From: Streptomyces griseofuscus
GTDB taxonomy: Bacteria; Actinomycetota; Actinomycetes; Streptomycetales; Streptomycetaceae
Reading direction: 5' to 3'
DNA length: 64,000 bases
Assembly: GCF_014673495.1 (NCBI RefSeq)
Contig: NZ_CP051006.1
Span: forward strand, 3,162,001 to 3,226,000
A program made the position numbers and the translations under genes. Shown in pieces: positions 34,755 through 43,106 of the stretch (the first letter of the stretch is position 1; every line of letters starts with the position of its first letter). The notes under the pieces were generated by a model, which worked only from the letters and a program-made list of their open reading frames with translations, had not been told where the DNA came from and made no database searches.

Positions 34755-35435
34755 TCAGCCCCGGACCCGCAGGCGGTCGGTGCTGTCCTCGCTGGGCTGG
34801 ACGACGACGATGCCCTCTCCGGAGAAGGCCATCTGGTAGGCCTCGCCGCTGCCCCGGCCGATCAGCGACTGCGCCTTGAAGCTGCGCTTGCCCTTGACCT
34901 TCAGGTTCGGAGACCAGGCGACGAGCGCGTCCGGGTCGACGTACGTCTCGTCCTCGCCGCCGCCGCAGTCCACGACGATCGGCGTGCCCCGGGAGGTCAG
35001 CGCGACCCAGCCCTGCCCCGAGATCCGCGTGTTCCACAGGCCCTGCCCGGCGAACTTCGCGAGCCCCTTCACCCGCTCCACGCCCCAGCTCAGGTGCGCG
35101 TCGAAGGCGAGGAGGTTGGTGGCGTTGACGGAGATGCCGTCGCCGTTGAGGTTGATCACGACGACGTTCGCGCCGTAGTCGGCGAGATAGAGCAGCCCGT
35201 CCCCGGAGCACTTCATCAGCGGGGCGCCCTCGCCGGTGATCCAGTCCCGGGCGATCTGGCGGACCGCCGGCGGGTTGGGCTCGTACTGCACGAAGCCCTC
35301 GTAGGCGACCATCGAGCCCACGCGCGCGAAGAGGTCGTTGCCGGTCTGCATGGCGACCTTGAGCATGTGGTGCCCGTGGTTCTCCATGCGGGCGGTGACG
35401 GGTGCGGGAGCGAAGCCCGCGAGCGGCTGGTTCAT
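34755..35435 (-). CDS. AIM24-family protein (second gene of cluster)
   Basis: The 226-residue paralogue of its neighbours has FARVGSMVAYEGFVQYE, LMKCSGDGLLYLADYGANV, the conserved ALTSRGTPIVVD strand and the terminal IVVVQPSEDS. It sits 11 bp after the fusion gene. ATG 35435 starts it directly at the family N-terminus. It likely forms hetero-oligomers with its cluster partners; that is inference. Confidence 0.85.
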   Translation of the reverse strand: MNQPLAGFAPAPVTARMENHGHHMLKVAMQTGNDLFARVGSMVAYEGFVQYEPNPPAVRQIARDWITGEGAPLMKCSGDGLLYLADYGANVVVINLNGDGISVNATNLLAFDAHLSWGVERVKGLAKFAGQGLWNTRISGQGWVALTSRGTPIVVDCGGGEDETYVDPDALVAWSPNLKVKGKRSFKAQSLIGRGSGEAYQMAFSGEGIVVVQPSEDSTDRLRVRG

Positions 35436-35446
35436 GACGGGCTCCC

Positions 35447-37177
35447 TCAGACCTCGTACGGCTGGACGACGATGAAGTTGCCGGGCGCGCCCCGGAACTG
35501 GAGGTTGACGCTCTCTCCGGTGTCGCCGGGGTAGGCGTTGCGGCGCATGCGGACCTGGCTGGAGACGATCACCTGGGCCGCCGCCGACCAGGCCACCACC
35601 GCGTTGCAGTCGGCGAAGGTGGTCGGGGTGACCGGCAGCACCACGGGCGTGCCGTGCGTCTTGACGACGATGGTGCCGGTGCCCTGGAACTGCATCGTGA
35701 ACAGCGCGCCGCCGGGGATGCCGTGGCCCTCGATGCGGCGGACCTCGTACTGGAGGGTCTCGTCGAAGGCGAGCACGTTCTCGGCGGACACACAGATCGC
35801 GTCGCCCTGGAGCTCGATCGGGTGCAGGTAGGTGGCGTTCTCGGCGAGGAACACCTGGCCCTGGCCGGTGCAGCGCATCAGCTGCATCTCCTGGCCGGTG
35901 GCGTTGCCGACGATACGACCGGCGAAACCGGCGCCCTTGTAACTGAAATCGACCTTGCCCTGGTAGAGCACCATGCTGCCCTGCTTGGCCAGCACCGGCT
36001 GCCCGCCGATGCCGAGGTCGACGCGCATGAGCTTCTTGTTCTGCTGCGTCCAGCGCTGCCCGGTGGGCGTCTCCTTGAACTTCTGGAGCGCTGCGCCCAC
36101 ACCGGCACCGCCCTGCGGGGCGCCCTGAGGCACTCCGTAGGAGGCGGTCTGCTGACCGGGGATCTGGCCGTAGCCCGGCGGCATGGGCGCGCCGGGCTGG
36201 GCGCCGTAGCCGGGAGGCATCGGGGCGGCCGGCTGACCGCCGTACGGCGGCTGCGGAGGCTGGCCACCGTACGCGGGCTGCTGCGGCGGCTGGCCGTAGG
36301 GCGCGGGGGCCGGGGCGGGCGGCGGAACGGTGCCCGTCGGTCCGGGGGGCGGGGCCAGGGGTGCGATGACCGTCGGCGCGCCGTGCACGTCTGGTGCGGC
36401 CGGTGCCGGGGGCGGGGTCTGGCCGGGGGGTGTGAAGCCCTGCGGTGGCGTGCTGCCGGGGGCGGGGAAGCCCTGTGGGGGCGTGTCGGCGGCCGGTGGA
36501 GCGTAGCCCTGGGCGGCGGGTGCCGGGGGCGGGGCCGGCACGGGGGCCGGCGGGGCGGCGGTCTCGGTGGGCGGGGCGAACGCGGGCGGGGCGAAGCCGG
36601 GAGCGGCGCCGGGCTGCGGCTGCGGCTCCGGGGCGGCGGGCGCCTCCTCCTCCAGCACCTCGCCGCCGAAGTTCTTCAGCAGCGCCTCCAGGCCGCCGTC
36701 GAAGCCCTGTCCGACCGCGGCGAACCGCCAGGCGTCCTTGAAGTAGATGTCGCCGAGCATGACGGCCCGCTCGGTGGAGAACTCCGCGCCGGTGAAGGAG
36801 TACCGGGCGACCTCCTCGCCGCCCGCGACGATACGCAGGTAGCCGGGGCCGACCTGCGACATCTGCCCGGCGCCGTCGAGGGTTGCCGTGAAGGACAGCT
36901 TGCGGATCCCTTCCGGGATCCGGTCGAGCGTGACCCGGAACGACTCCGTGTCGCCCGCCTGGGCCCCGAGCAGCTGGATGGACTCCTCAGGCGACTTCGG
37001 CTGGTTGAAGAAGACGAAATACCGGTCGTCCGAGAGCCGTTCCTCGGCGTCCAGGCCAAAACAGCTGATGTCGAAGGTCAGTCCGGAGCCGGCGATCTGC
37101 ACGCCTACGTACAGATCGGTGCCCGCCGTGAGGTCACTGATCCTGGCCTTGTGCCCGCGTTGGAATTCCCTGGCCAT
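35447..37177 (-). CDS. TerD-AIM24 fusion protein
   Basis: The 576-residue protein has three parts: an N-terminal TerD domain (1-190; calcium-binding signature region GLDAEERLSDDRYFVFFNQ and YFKDAWRFAAVGQGFDGGL), a Pro/Gly/Gln-rich linker of about 170 residues with GYGAQPGAPMPP-like repeats, and a C-terminal AIM24 domain (from about residue 355, MVLYQGKVDFSYKG ... IVVVKTHGTPVVL ... FIVVQPYEV). TerD proteins belong to a widespread stress-response system first seen in tellurite resistance. It is first gene of the AIM24 operon; the linker resembles those of proteins that condense or anchor. Confidence 0.88.
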   Translation of the reverse strand: MAREFQRGHKARISDLTAGTDLYVGVQIAGSGLTFDISCFGLDAEERLSDDRYFVFFNQPKSPEESIQLLGAQAGDTESFRVTLDRIPEGIRKLSFTATLDGAGQMSQVGPGYLRIVAGGEEVARYSFTGAEFSTERAVMLGDIYFKDAWRFAAVGQGFDGGLEALLKNFGGEVLEEEAPAAPEPQPQPGAAPGFAPPAFAPPTETAAPPAPVPAPPPAPAAQGYAPPAADTPPQGFPAPGSTPPQGFTPPGQTPPPAPAAPDVHGAPTVIAPLAPPPGPTGTVPPPAPAPAPYGQPPQQPAYGGQPPQPPYGGQPAAPMPPGYGAQPGAPMPPGYGQIPGQQTASYGVPQGAPQGGAGVGAALQKFKETPTGQRWTQQNKKLMRVDLGIGGQPVLAKQGSMVLYQGKVDFSYKGAGFAGRIVGNATGQEMQLMRCTGQGQVFLAENATYLHPIELQGDAICVSAENVLAFDETLQYEVRRIEGHGIPGGALFTMQFQGTGTIVVKTHGTPVVLPVTPTTFADCNAVVAWSAAAQVIVSSQVRMRRNAYPGDTGESVNLQFRGAPGNFIVVQPYEV

Positions 37178-37323
37178 GCGATACGACCGTCCCCCATCCC
37201 GAAATGTGTGCGTCGCGCCAGGCTAACGGCTGTGGCCGACAACCACTCCGGTCGGTCCCCGTCGGTACAGACCCGGTACAGAACCGATTCCGGCCACACA
37301 CACGCGGGCGGCGCGGGACGGGG

Positions 37324-37896
37324 TCACTCGCCCCGCGTGTCGGGCAGGTGCGGCAGCCGGGCGGCGGCGACCACGCCCTCCAGATAGCCGCGGGCCCGCT
37401 CGGTGCGCGGGTACGCCTCCAGCAACCGCCAGAAGTCGGGGCCGTGCCCGGGCACCAGAAGGTGCGCCAGCTCATGGCAGAGCACGTAGTCGATGACGTA
37501 CTCGGGCATGCCCTGGAGCCGGTGGGAGAGCCGGATGCTGCCCTCGGCCGGGGTGCACGAGCCCCAGCGGGTGTTCTGGTTGGTGACCCAGCGCACGGAG
37601 GCCGGGCGGGCGCTGCCGTCGAAGAACTGCGCCGACAGCCGCTCGGCGCGCTCGGCCAGCTCGGCGTCGCCGAGCACCCGCCGACTCTCCTGGGCGGCGA
37701 GTTTGTCGAGCATGACGGTCACCCAGCGTTGCTCCTCCGCCTTCGACATCCGGGCGGGGATCAGTACGACAGTGCGATCGCCCTCGCGGTAGGCGGAGAC
37801 CGTCCGGCGGCGCCGGGCACTCCTGCGGACCTCGATCGCGCTCGTCGCGCTGCGCTCTGTCTTTCCGGCGCGGTGCTGAAGTGGGTCGGCGGACAC
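37324..37896 (-). CDS. YgjP-like (DUF45/M48-type) metallopeptidase
   Basis: The 190-residue zincin-type protein has zinc motif CHELAHLLVPGHGPDFW, where the downstream His completes the site. The preceding NTRWGSCTPAEGSIRLSHRL is the DUF45/YgjP signature. The start is GTG 37896. Proteolytic targets are unknown. The gap 37178-37323 between it and the TerD gene holds no gene I can see. Confidence 0.88.
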   Translation of the reverse strand: MSADPLQHRAGKTERSATSAIEVRRSARRRRTVSAYREGDRTVVLIPARMSKAEEQRWVTVMLDKLAAQESRRVLGDAELAERAERLSAQFFDGSARPASVRWVTNQNTRWGSCTPAEGSIRLSHRLQGMPEYVIDYVLCHELAHLLVPGHGPDFWRLLEAYPRTERARGYLEGVVAAARLPHLPDTRGE

Positions 37897-38104
37897 GCCC
37901 CGACGTTACCCGCTGGGCAGGGGCAAAGTCCCGGCTCCCGGACGGTTCGACGCGCCTGCCGGTTCATATGAAGATCACCCATCGCCTGTGGATAACTTTC
38001 CACGCCCCGCGGGCCGAGGGGGCATGCTGGCAGACGTCGGCGGAACACGACCATTCCACCGATGTCTTGAGAATCAGTAGATACGCGGATTCGGGGGATC
38101 TGTC

Positions 38105-39334
38105 ATGCATCCGGTGATGAAGCCCGCGCTGCGGCGCGGCTGGCGTGATCTGGGCACGGTGCAGTTCGGGATGACTCCCGCGCACGCGCTGACGCTGGGT
38201 CCGACGGACACCGCCACGAGCGGCTTCCTTGACCTGCTCAACGGCACCCGGGGACTGCCGCTGCTGCGCGCGGAGGGCCGCCGGCTGAAGCTGCCGGACG
38301 GCCGGGTGGACACGCTGGTGGACCGGCTGGCCCGCGCGGGCCTGGTGGACGACGCGCGTGGCGGCGGGCCGGCCGCAGCCGCGCTGCGCGGGCGTCCGGA
38401 GGTGTTGCGGCGGCTGCGCCCCGACCTGGCCTCGCTCTCCCTGACCACGCCCGAGCCGGGCGGCGCGCTGGCCCGGCTCGCCGCCCGCCGCGCGCTGCGG
38501 GTCCGGGTGCTCGGCGCGGGCCGGGTGGGTGCCGTGGTGGCGGCGGTGCTGTCGGGCGCGGGGGTCGGGGAGGTGGAGGTGCGCGAGGAGGGGCGGGTGC
38601 GGCCCTGGGACGTGGCGCCGGGCGGGCTGCCGCCCGAGTCGGTCGGTGAGCGCCGGGACACGGCGGCAGCGGCGGCCGTCCGCCGGGCCGCCCCGGACCG
38701 CCCGCCGCGCCATGCTCACTCCCCCGGGTCCGGCGCCGGGGAGCCGGGGCTCTCCCTGGTGATCCTCGCGCCCCGGGACGAGGTGGCCGTGCACGCCCCG
38801 GATCCACGCGCCGCGCAGTCGCTGCTGGCCTCGGGCACCCCGCATCTGTACGCGGGTGTGGTGGAGGGCACAGGAGTCGTGGGCCCGCTGGTGCTGCCGG
38901 GCGAGACGGCCTGCGCGGGCTGTCTGCACGAGTCGCGCACGGACCGCGATCCGGCCTGGCCCCGGCTGCTCGCGCAATGGCGCTCCGGCGCCGGATCCCG
39001 CCCGGTGGGGGCCTGTGACCTGGCCCTTTCCACGACGGTCGCCGGACTGGCCGCGGCCCACGCCCTGGCCCATCTGGACGGCGCGTCGCCATCCACCGCG
39101 GGCGCCCGCTGGGAGGTGTCCCTACCCGGTCTGAACTGGCATTCCCGCCCGGTCGTGCCGCACCCGGGCTGCCGCTGCGGCGCGGCCGAAAGGCCAGGTG
39201 AGAAACCGGAGGGGGAGCACTCCTCAACCCCGGGGCGGTCACGCGCGACAATGGCGGTGCAACGGCCGTCGACGGAGCGGGCACGCGAAGCGGGCGCGGC
39301 ACGGCCGACAGGGACTTGGAGGGCGCATGTCTGA
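38105..39334 (+). CDS. Orphan ThiF/E1-like protein with RRE-type N-terminus
   Basis: The 409-residue protein has two parts. Residues 1-80 (LRRGWRDLGTVQFGM ... FLDLLNGTRGLPLL ... VDRLARAGLVDD) resemble the PqqD-like leader-binding domain (RRE) of RiPP enzymes. The rest resembles the ThiF/E1 fold of azoline cyclodehydratase partners, with a Rossmann loop VLGAGRVG near residue 140, a CAGC pair and a terminal CRC that would form the zinc knuckle. No YcaO, precursor peptide or transporter lies nearby. It overlaps the next gene by 8 bp. The C-terminal ~40 residues after CRCG look disordered. Confidence 0.72.
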   Translation: MHPVMKPALRRGWRDLGTVQFGMTPAHALTLGPTDTATSGFLDLLNGTRGLPLLRAEGRRLKLPDGRVDTLVDRLARAGLVDDARGGGPAAAALRGRPEVLRRLRPDLASLSLTTPEPGGALARLAARRALRVRVLGAGRVGAVVAAVLSGAGVGEVEVREEGRVRPWDVAPGGLPPESVGERRDTAAAAAVRRAAPDRPPRHAHSPGSGAGEPGLSLVILAPRDEVAVHAPDPRAAQSLLASGTPHLYAGVVEGTGVVGPLVLPGETACAGCLHESRTDRDPAWPRLLAQWRSGAGSRPVGACDLALSTTVAGLAAAHALAHLDGASPSTAGARWEVSLPGLNWHSRPVVPHPGCRCGAAERPGEKPEGEHSSTPGRSRATMAVQRPSTERAREAGAARPTGTWRAHV

Positions 39335-40763
39335 TCTTCCCCGGAAGGCGGTCACCCGGACCGCCAAGCTCGCCGCGCTCCCGCTCGGCTTCGCCGGCCG
39401 GGCGACCTGGGGGCTGGGCAAGCGGATCGTGGGCGAGTCCGCGGAGATCGTCGGCCGGGAGCTGCAACAACGCACGGCGGAGCAGCTCTTCAAGGTCCTG
39501 GGCGAGCTGAAGGGCGGGGCCATGAAGTTCGGGCAGGCCCTGTCCGTCTTCGAGTCCGCGCTGCCCGAGGAGGTCGCCGGGCCCTATCGGGTGGCCCTGA
39601 CCAAGCTCCAGGAGGCGGCACCGCCGATGCCGACCCGTACCGTGCACGCGGTGCTGACGGAGCGGCTCGGGCCGGACTGGCGGGAGCTCTTCGAGGAGTT
39701 CGAGGACAAGCCCGCCGCGGCGGCCTCGATCGGCCAGGTGCACCGGGCGGTGTGGCACGACGGCCGCGAGGTGGCGGTCAAGGTGCAGTACCCGGGCGCC
39801 GGTGAGGCCCTGCTGTCCGACCTGATCCAACTGGGCCGGTTCGCCCGGCTGTTGGGGCCGCTGATCCCGGGTGTGGACATAAAGCCACTGATCACGGAGC
39901 TGCGGGACCGGGTCTCCGAGGAGCTGGACTACGGGCTGGAGGCCGCGGCCCAGACGGCGCACGCGCAGGAGTTCGCGAGTGATCCGGATGTGGTGGTCCC
40001 GGCGGTGGTGCACCAGTGCGAACAGGTGCTGGTGACGGAGTGGATCGACGGCATCCCGCTGTCGGAGATCATCGCCGACGGCACACCGGAGCAGCGGGAC
40101 CGGGCCGGGCAGCTGCTCGCCCGCTTCCTGTTCTCGGGCCCGGCCCGCACCGGGCTGCTGCACGCCGACCCGCACCCGGGCAACTTCCGGCTGCTGCCGG
40201 GCGGTCCGCAGGGCGAGGACGACTGGCGGCTCGGGGTCCTGGACTTCGGCACCGTCGACCGGCTCCCCGGCGGACTGCCGACACCGATCGGGATCTCCCT
40301 GCGGATGACGCTGGACGGCGACGCGGAGACGGTCTACGAGCTGCTCTGCGAGGAGGGGTTCGTCAAGGAATCCATAGAGCTGGATCCCGACGCGGTCCTC
40401 GACTATCTGCTGCCGATCATCGAGCCGGCCCGTGTCGACGCGTTCACCTTCACCCGCTCCTGGATGCGCAGCCAGGCCGCGCGCATCGCCGACCCCCGTT
40501 CCCCCGCCTACCAGCTCGGCAAGCAGCTCAACCTCCCCCCTGCCTACCTCCTGATCCACCGCGTCACCCTCAGCACCATCGGCGTCCTGTGCCAGCTGGG
40601 CGCCACCGTCCGCCTCCGCGAGGAACTGGAGTCCTGGCTCCCGGGCTTCTTCCTCCCGGACGAGCCGGAGGAGTCGGCGGATCCGGCGGAGACGGACGAC
40701 GCGGCGGAGGCGGAGGAGCTTCTGGAGGAGGAACTCACCGAGGAGTCCGCCGCGGAGGCATGA
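39327..40763 (+). CDS. ABC1/ADCK (UbiB) family atypical kinase
   Basis: The 478-residue protein has the ABC1 family hallmarks: KFGQALSVFESALPEE (the KxGQ motif), PAAAASIGQVHRA (Ala-rich loop), AVKVQYPG (VAIK-like Lys), LLHADPHPGNFRLL and LDFGTVDRL (DFG). The tail is a Glu/Ala-rich acidic stretch. ABC1 proteins bind ATP and support isoprenoid-quinone lipid handling in other organisms; here the role is open. ATG 39327 has GGAGGG upstream and overlaps the ThiF-like stop by 8 bp, so the two are co-translated. Confidence 0.9.
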   Translation: MSDLPRKAVTRTAKLAALPLGFAGRATWGLGKRIVGESAEIVGRELQQRTAEQLFKVLGELKGGAMKFGQALSVFESALPEEVAGPYRVALTKLQEAAPPMPTRTVHAVLTERLGPDWRELFEEFEDKPAAAASIGQVHRAVWHDGREVAVKVQYPGAGEALLSDLIQLGRFARLLGPLIPGVDIKPLITELRDRVSEELDYGLEAAAQTAHAQEFASDPDVVVPAVVHQCEQVLVTEWIDGIPLSEIIADGTPEQRDRAGQLLARFLFSGPARTGLLHADPHPGNFRLLPGGPQGEDDWRLGVLDFGTVDRLPGGLPTPIGISLRMTLDGDAETVYELLCEEGFVKESIELDPDAVLDYLLPIIEPARVDAFTFTRSWMRSQAARIADPRSPAYQLGKQLNLPPAYLLIHRVTLSTIGVLCQLGATVRLREELESWLPGFFLPDEPEESADPAETDDAAEAEELLEEELTEESAAEA

Positions 40764-40821
40764 GCCGGGGCATCCGGAAAAAGCCCGGGCCTCGGCACCG
40801 GGCCGCGTGCTCCAATGGGGA

Positions 40822-41379
40822 ATGACATCGTTCTGGACCGGCGAACGGGTACGGCTGCGCGGCATCGAGCCCGACGACTGGACAGCGTTCATGCGCCTCG
40901 CCGCGGACGAGGAGCGCCTGGGCAGCCTGCTCCAGCCGCCGCGTTCGGCCGAGGGCCACCGGGCCTGGGCGAGGGAGCAGGCCGTCCTTCGGGCCGAGGA
41001 CGACCGCTTCCAGCTGGTGGTCGAGGCGGCCGACAGCGGGCAGGTCGTCGGAGCCGTCGGCTCGTACCGGACCGATCCGCGCGCGGGATGGTTCGAGTAC
41101 GGCGTCACGATCGGCGCCGATCAGCGGCGCAGGGGGTACGCGGCGGAGGCGACGACGCTGTTGCTGCGCCACATGTTCGAAGAGCGGCGCTACCACAAGT
41201 GCCAGGCCCGCGTCTTCGCCCATAACGGGGCCTCGCTCGCGCTACAGCGCCGGCTCGGCTTCGTCGAGGAAGGGCGCCTTCGTGATCATGTGTTCCACGG
41301 CGGCCGGCATCACGACATCGTGCTGATGGGGGTGCTGGCCGAGGAGTTCGCCCGGGGCCGGGGACCGGGCGGCGGGTGA
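40822..41379 (+). CDS. GNAT-family N-acetyltransferase
   Basis: The 185-residue protein belongs to the RimJ/RimL-like group of GNATs: ERVRLRGIEPDDWTAF at the N-terminus, acetyl-CoA loop DQRRRGYAAEATTLLLRHMF, and the late NGASLALQRRLGFVEEG. It probably acetylates an amine on a small molecule or peptide; the substrate is not predictable. ATG 40822 follows AATGGGGA. Confidence 0.88.
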   Translation: MTSFWTGERVRLRGIEPDDWTAFMRLAADEERLGSLLQPPRSAEGHRAWAREQAVLRAEDDRFQLVVEAADSGQVVGAVGSYRTDPRAGWFEYGVTIGADQRRRGYAAEATTLLLRHMFEERRYHKCQARVFAHNGASLALQRRLGFVEEGRLRDHVFHGGRHHDIVLMGVLAEEFARGRGPGGG

Positions 41380-41401
41380 GGCGCGGCGGGCCCCCGGCGG
41401 A

Positions 41402-41614
41402 TCACCACCAGTTCGAGTCCAGACGACCCTCGATGGCACGGAGGTTGTCACGGGAGCAGGCGGCACAGAAGTAGCGGGCGGCGCCGTCCTCCACGGAGCA
41501 GGTCCAGGTGGCGGGGTGGGGGGCGGGGGCGGGGACACCGCAGCGGGCGCACACGAGGGGGACCGGGCGCTCCGCGGAGCCGCCCTGATCGCTTCCTGGG
41601 GGAAGACTCGTCAC
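41402..41614 (-). CDS. Small zinc-ribbon-like protein
   Basis: The 70-residue protein from GTG 41614 has VCARCG and FCAACSRDNLR, a CxxC...CxxC pair with a third Cys between them, ending in a conserved-looking RLDSNWW. This is the pattern of small actinomycete zinc-ribbon proteins. No function known. Confidence 0.65.
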   Translation of the reverse strand: MTSLPPGSDQGGSAERPVPLVCARCGVPAPAPHPATWTCSVEDGAARYFCAACSRDNLRAIEGRLDSNWW

Positions 41615-41760
41615 CCGGTGACGATAACTCCGTGCCCGGCGAGCGGCACGCAGAACGCACCGCGGGGGCCGGTCCGTTCGGCCGGACCGGCCCCCGCGGG
41701 GAGTCACCACATCGTTCGGGTGCCCCGCACGGGGAAGCACCTTTTCGTCGTATGCGGGAT

Positions 41761-42084
41761 TTACTGCATGACGGCCATGGCGAGCGCACGGCGGGCACGC
41801 ATCGAAGCGCGTTCGGCGCGGCGCTGCATGCGCTGGGCGACGGCCAGGCGGGTGGCCTGGCGTTGCTGGTGGGCGTCATGGAGGCGGTCGTGCATATGAG
41901 CACGAGCCAGGGCTTCTTGCATGAGTTGCATCTCACGGGTCCTGTTCTGGCGGGCTTCGGTCGCGCCGGAGGTGGTGGAGTCTGGGATCGCGGAGCCTGC
42001 GGGCTCGCTGGTGGACGGCTTCATCGGGGCCTGCTTCTTGGGGTCGTGCGTGAGGGGACGGTCGATTGTTCCTGCGGTGTTCAT
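41761..42084 (-). CDS. Small basic protein translationally coupled to wblC
   Basis: The 107-residue protein's ATG overlaps the wblC stop (ATGA at 42084-42081). The N-terminal 45 residues are disordered. The C-terminal half is one long Arg/Gln/Met-rich helix (MQLMQEALARAHMHDRLHDA ... RMQRRAERASMRARRAL). No family is recognised. The coupling to wblC suggests it belongs to the antibiotic-stress response, but this is inference. Confidence 0.6.
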   Translation of the reverse strand: MNTAGTIDRPLTHDPKKQAPMKPSTSEPAGSAIPDSTTSGATEARQNRTREMQLMQEALARAHMHDRLHDAHQQRQATRLAVAQRMQRRAERASMRARRALAMAVMQ

Positions 42085-42449
42085 GCCGTGACCGGGTTCT
42101 TCCGCGGGCGGCCACGCGGCCGCTTCCGGGCGACGACGACACCCTGGACGAACAGCTCGCCACCCCAGACGCCCCAGGGCTCACGCCGCTCCTTCGCCCC
42201 GGCGAGGCAGGCCTCCATCAGGGGGCAGGTGCGGCAGAGGGACTTGGCGTACTCCACGTCCGCGGGCGACTCGGCGAAGAAGACCTCCGGGTCGTAGGAG
42301 CGGCACGGGACGGGCACGCCGAGGTTCTCGATGGCGTCGTCGAGCGCGGTGAGCGCGGTGAGCGGGATCAAGGTGGAGTCCTCCGTGAGGCCGGGCGGGG
42401 GGATCGTTTGCGAAGGCGGTACGGACGGGGCGTGCGCTTCGAGTTGCAC
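42081..42449 (-). CDS. wblC: WhiB-like regulator WblC (WhiB7)
   Basis: The 122-residue protein has the four Fe-S cysteines (PCRSYDPEVFF, then SLCRTCPLMEACLAG), the GVWGGE turn, and a C-terminal AT-hook RGRPRKNP. The AT-hook distinguishes WhiB7/WblC from other Wbl proteins. It binds the housekeeping sigma factor and activates intrinsic antibiotic-resistance genes upon translation stress. GTG 42449 has GAGGAAAA seven bases upstream. A ~600-nt leader with an upstream frame and an intrinsic attenuator precedes it. Confidence 0.93.
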   Translation of the reverse strand: MQLEAHAPSVPPSQTIPPPGLTEDSTLIPLTALTALDDAIENLGVPVPCRSYDPEVFFAESPADVEYAKSLCRTCPLMEACLAGAKERREPWGVWGGELFVQGVVVARKRPRGRPRKNPVTA

Positions 42450-42554
42450 GGGTGGTTTTCCTCGTCTGGTCGTCCGGCCGGTTGACCGGGTGTCGGCTGG
42501 TACCGGGTTCTTTTCTTGTCCCGAGGCCCCTTCGCGTCGTCCTTCCCGTTCGGG

Positions 42555-42598
42555 AAAAACTGAAGGGCCGCGGATCCCGGATGGGGTTCCGCGGCCCT
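42555..42598 (-). terminator. Attenuator in the wblC leader
   Basis: On the minus strand an 11-bp stem (AGGGCCGCGGA with TCCGCGGCCCT; 42598-42564) is followed by TCAGTTTTT, an intrinsic terminator with a five-T tract. It lies about 105 bp before the wblC start and just after the upstream frame ends. That is the expected position for a ribosome-mediated attenuator like those known for whiB7/wblC. Confidence 0.85.
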
Positions 42599-42619
42599 GA
42601 AGGCGCCGGCCTGATCGAA

Positions 42620-42943
42620 TCAGGCTGGATAACTCCAGGGTTCTGGCCCACGGAAGGCCCACATCTGGTGGTGCTGCGTCGTCTGCTTCCGGAATCCGGC
42701 ACCAGTCGCCGTAAAGGCATAGGCGTGTGCCTGTGCTTCTACTGCTCCCAGTGCCTTGGTCGGTCGCTCATTGCGCTCATCGCGGACGGGAAGGCCCGCG
42801 ACGGGCAGGGAGGACGCCGGGTGCGCGGCACGGATGCCGGACAGACCGGTGCCCCGGTCAAAGGCGCCGAGCAGGCACAGGGAGACGGCCGAGCGATCGG
42901 TCAGTTTGGCCGTGCTGATGTTGCTGACGTTGATGCTGATCAC
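42620..42943 (-). CDS. Upstream ORF in the wblC leader
   Basis: GTG 42943, preceded by GAGAGGAGGCGAG, opens a 107-codon frame (ISINVSNISTAKLTDRSAV at its start) that ends 22 bp before the attenuator stem. whiB7/wblC leaders are known to carry such a frame; slow translation of it under antibiotics favours an antiterminator. Only the first ~25 codons look peptide-like; the rest may be structural RNA read in frame. A shorter functional uORF is possible. Confidence 0.6.
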   Translation of the reverse strand: MISINVSNISTAKLTDRSAVSLCLLGAFDRGTGLSGIRAAHPASSLPVAGLPVRDERNERPTKALGAVEAQAHAYAFTATGAGFRKQTTQHHQMWAFRGPEPWSYPA

Positions 42944-43053
42944 TGGACTCGCCTCCTCTCGGCGTCTCTGGGACCGGTGAACCGATCCGTTTCGTATGTG
43001 CAAGTACATCACGGAGGGCGGGCCTTGGAGAAGGCCGCTGCTTCCGTGCCTAG

Positions 43054-43092
43054 AACCTATGGGGATTCCCGGCGCGTGCGCAAACTATTTTT
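43054..43092 (-). promoter_or_regulatory. WblC-type promoter with AT-rich box
   Basis: The minus strand shows AAAAATAGT (43092-43084), then a -35 TTGCGC (43083-43078), an 18-bp spacer and -10 TAGGTT (43059-43054). A short A/T tract directly upstream of the -35 is the recognised WhiB7-dependent promoter feature, contacted by the AT-hook. It is about 110 bp upstream of the uORF. Nothing else coding is seen in 42944-43106. Confidence 0.6.
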
Positions 43093-43106
43093 GCGACGAG
43101 TTCGTA

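Noticed and set aside
37987..37995. DnaA-box match TTATCCACA (minus strand), and TTGTCCACA at 45354-45362
   Set aside because: Single boxes several kb apart with no cluster, no AT-rich region and no dnaA/dnaN genes. This is not an origin; chance is likely, though a regulatory role upstream of uvrD2 cannot be excluded.
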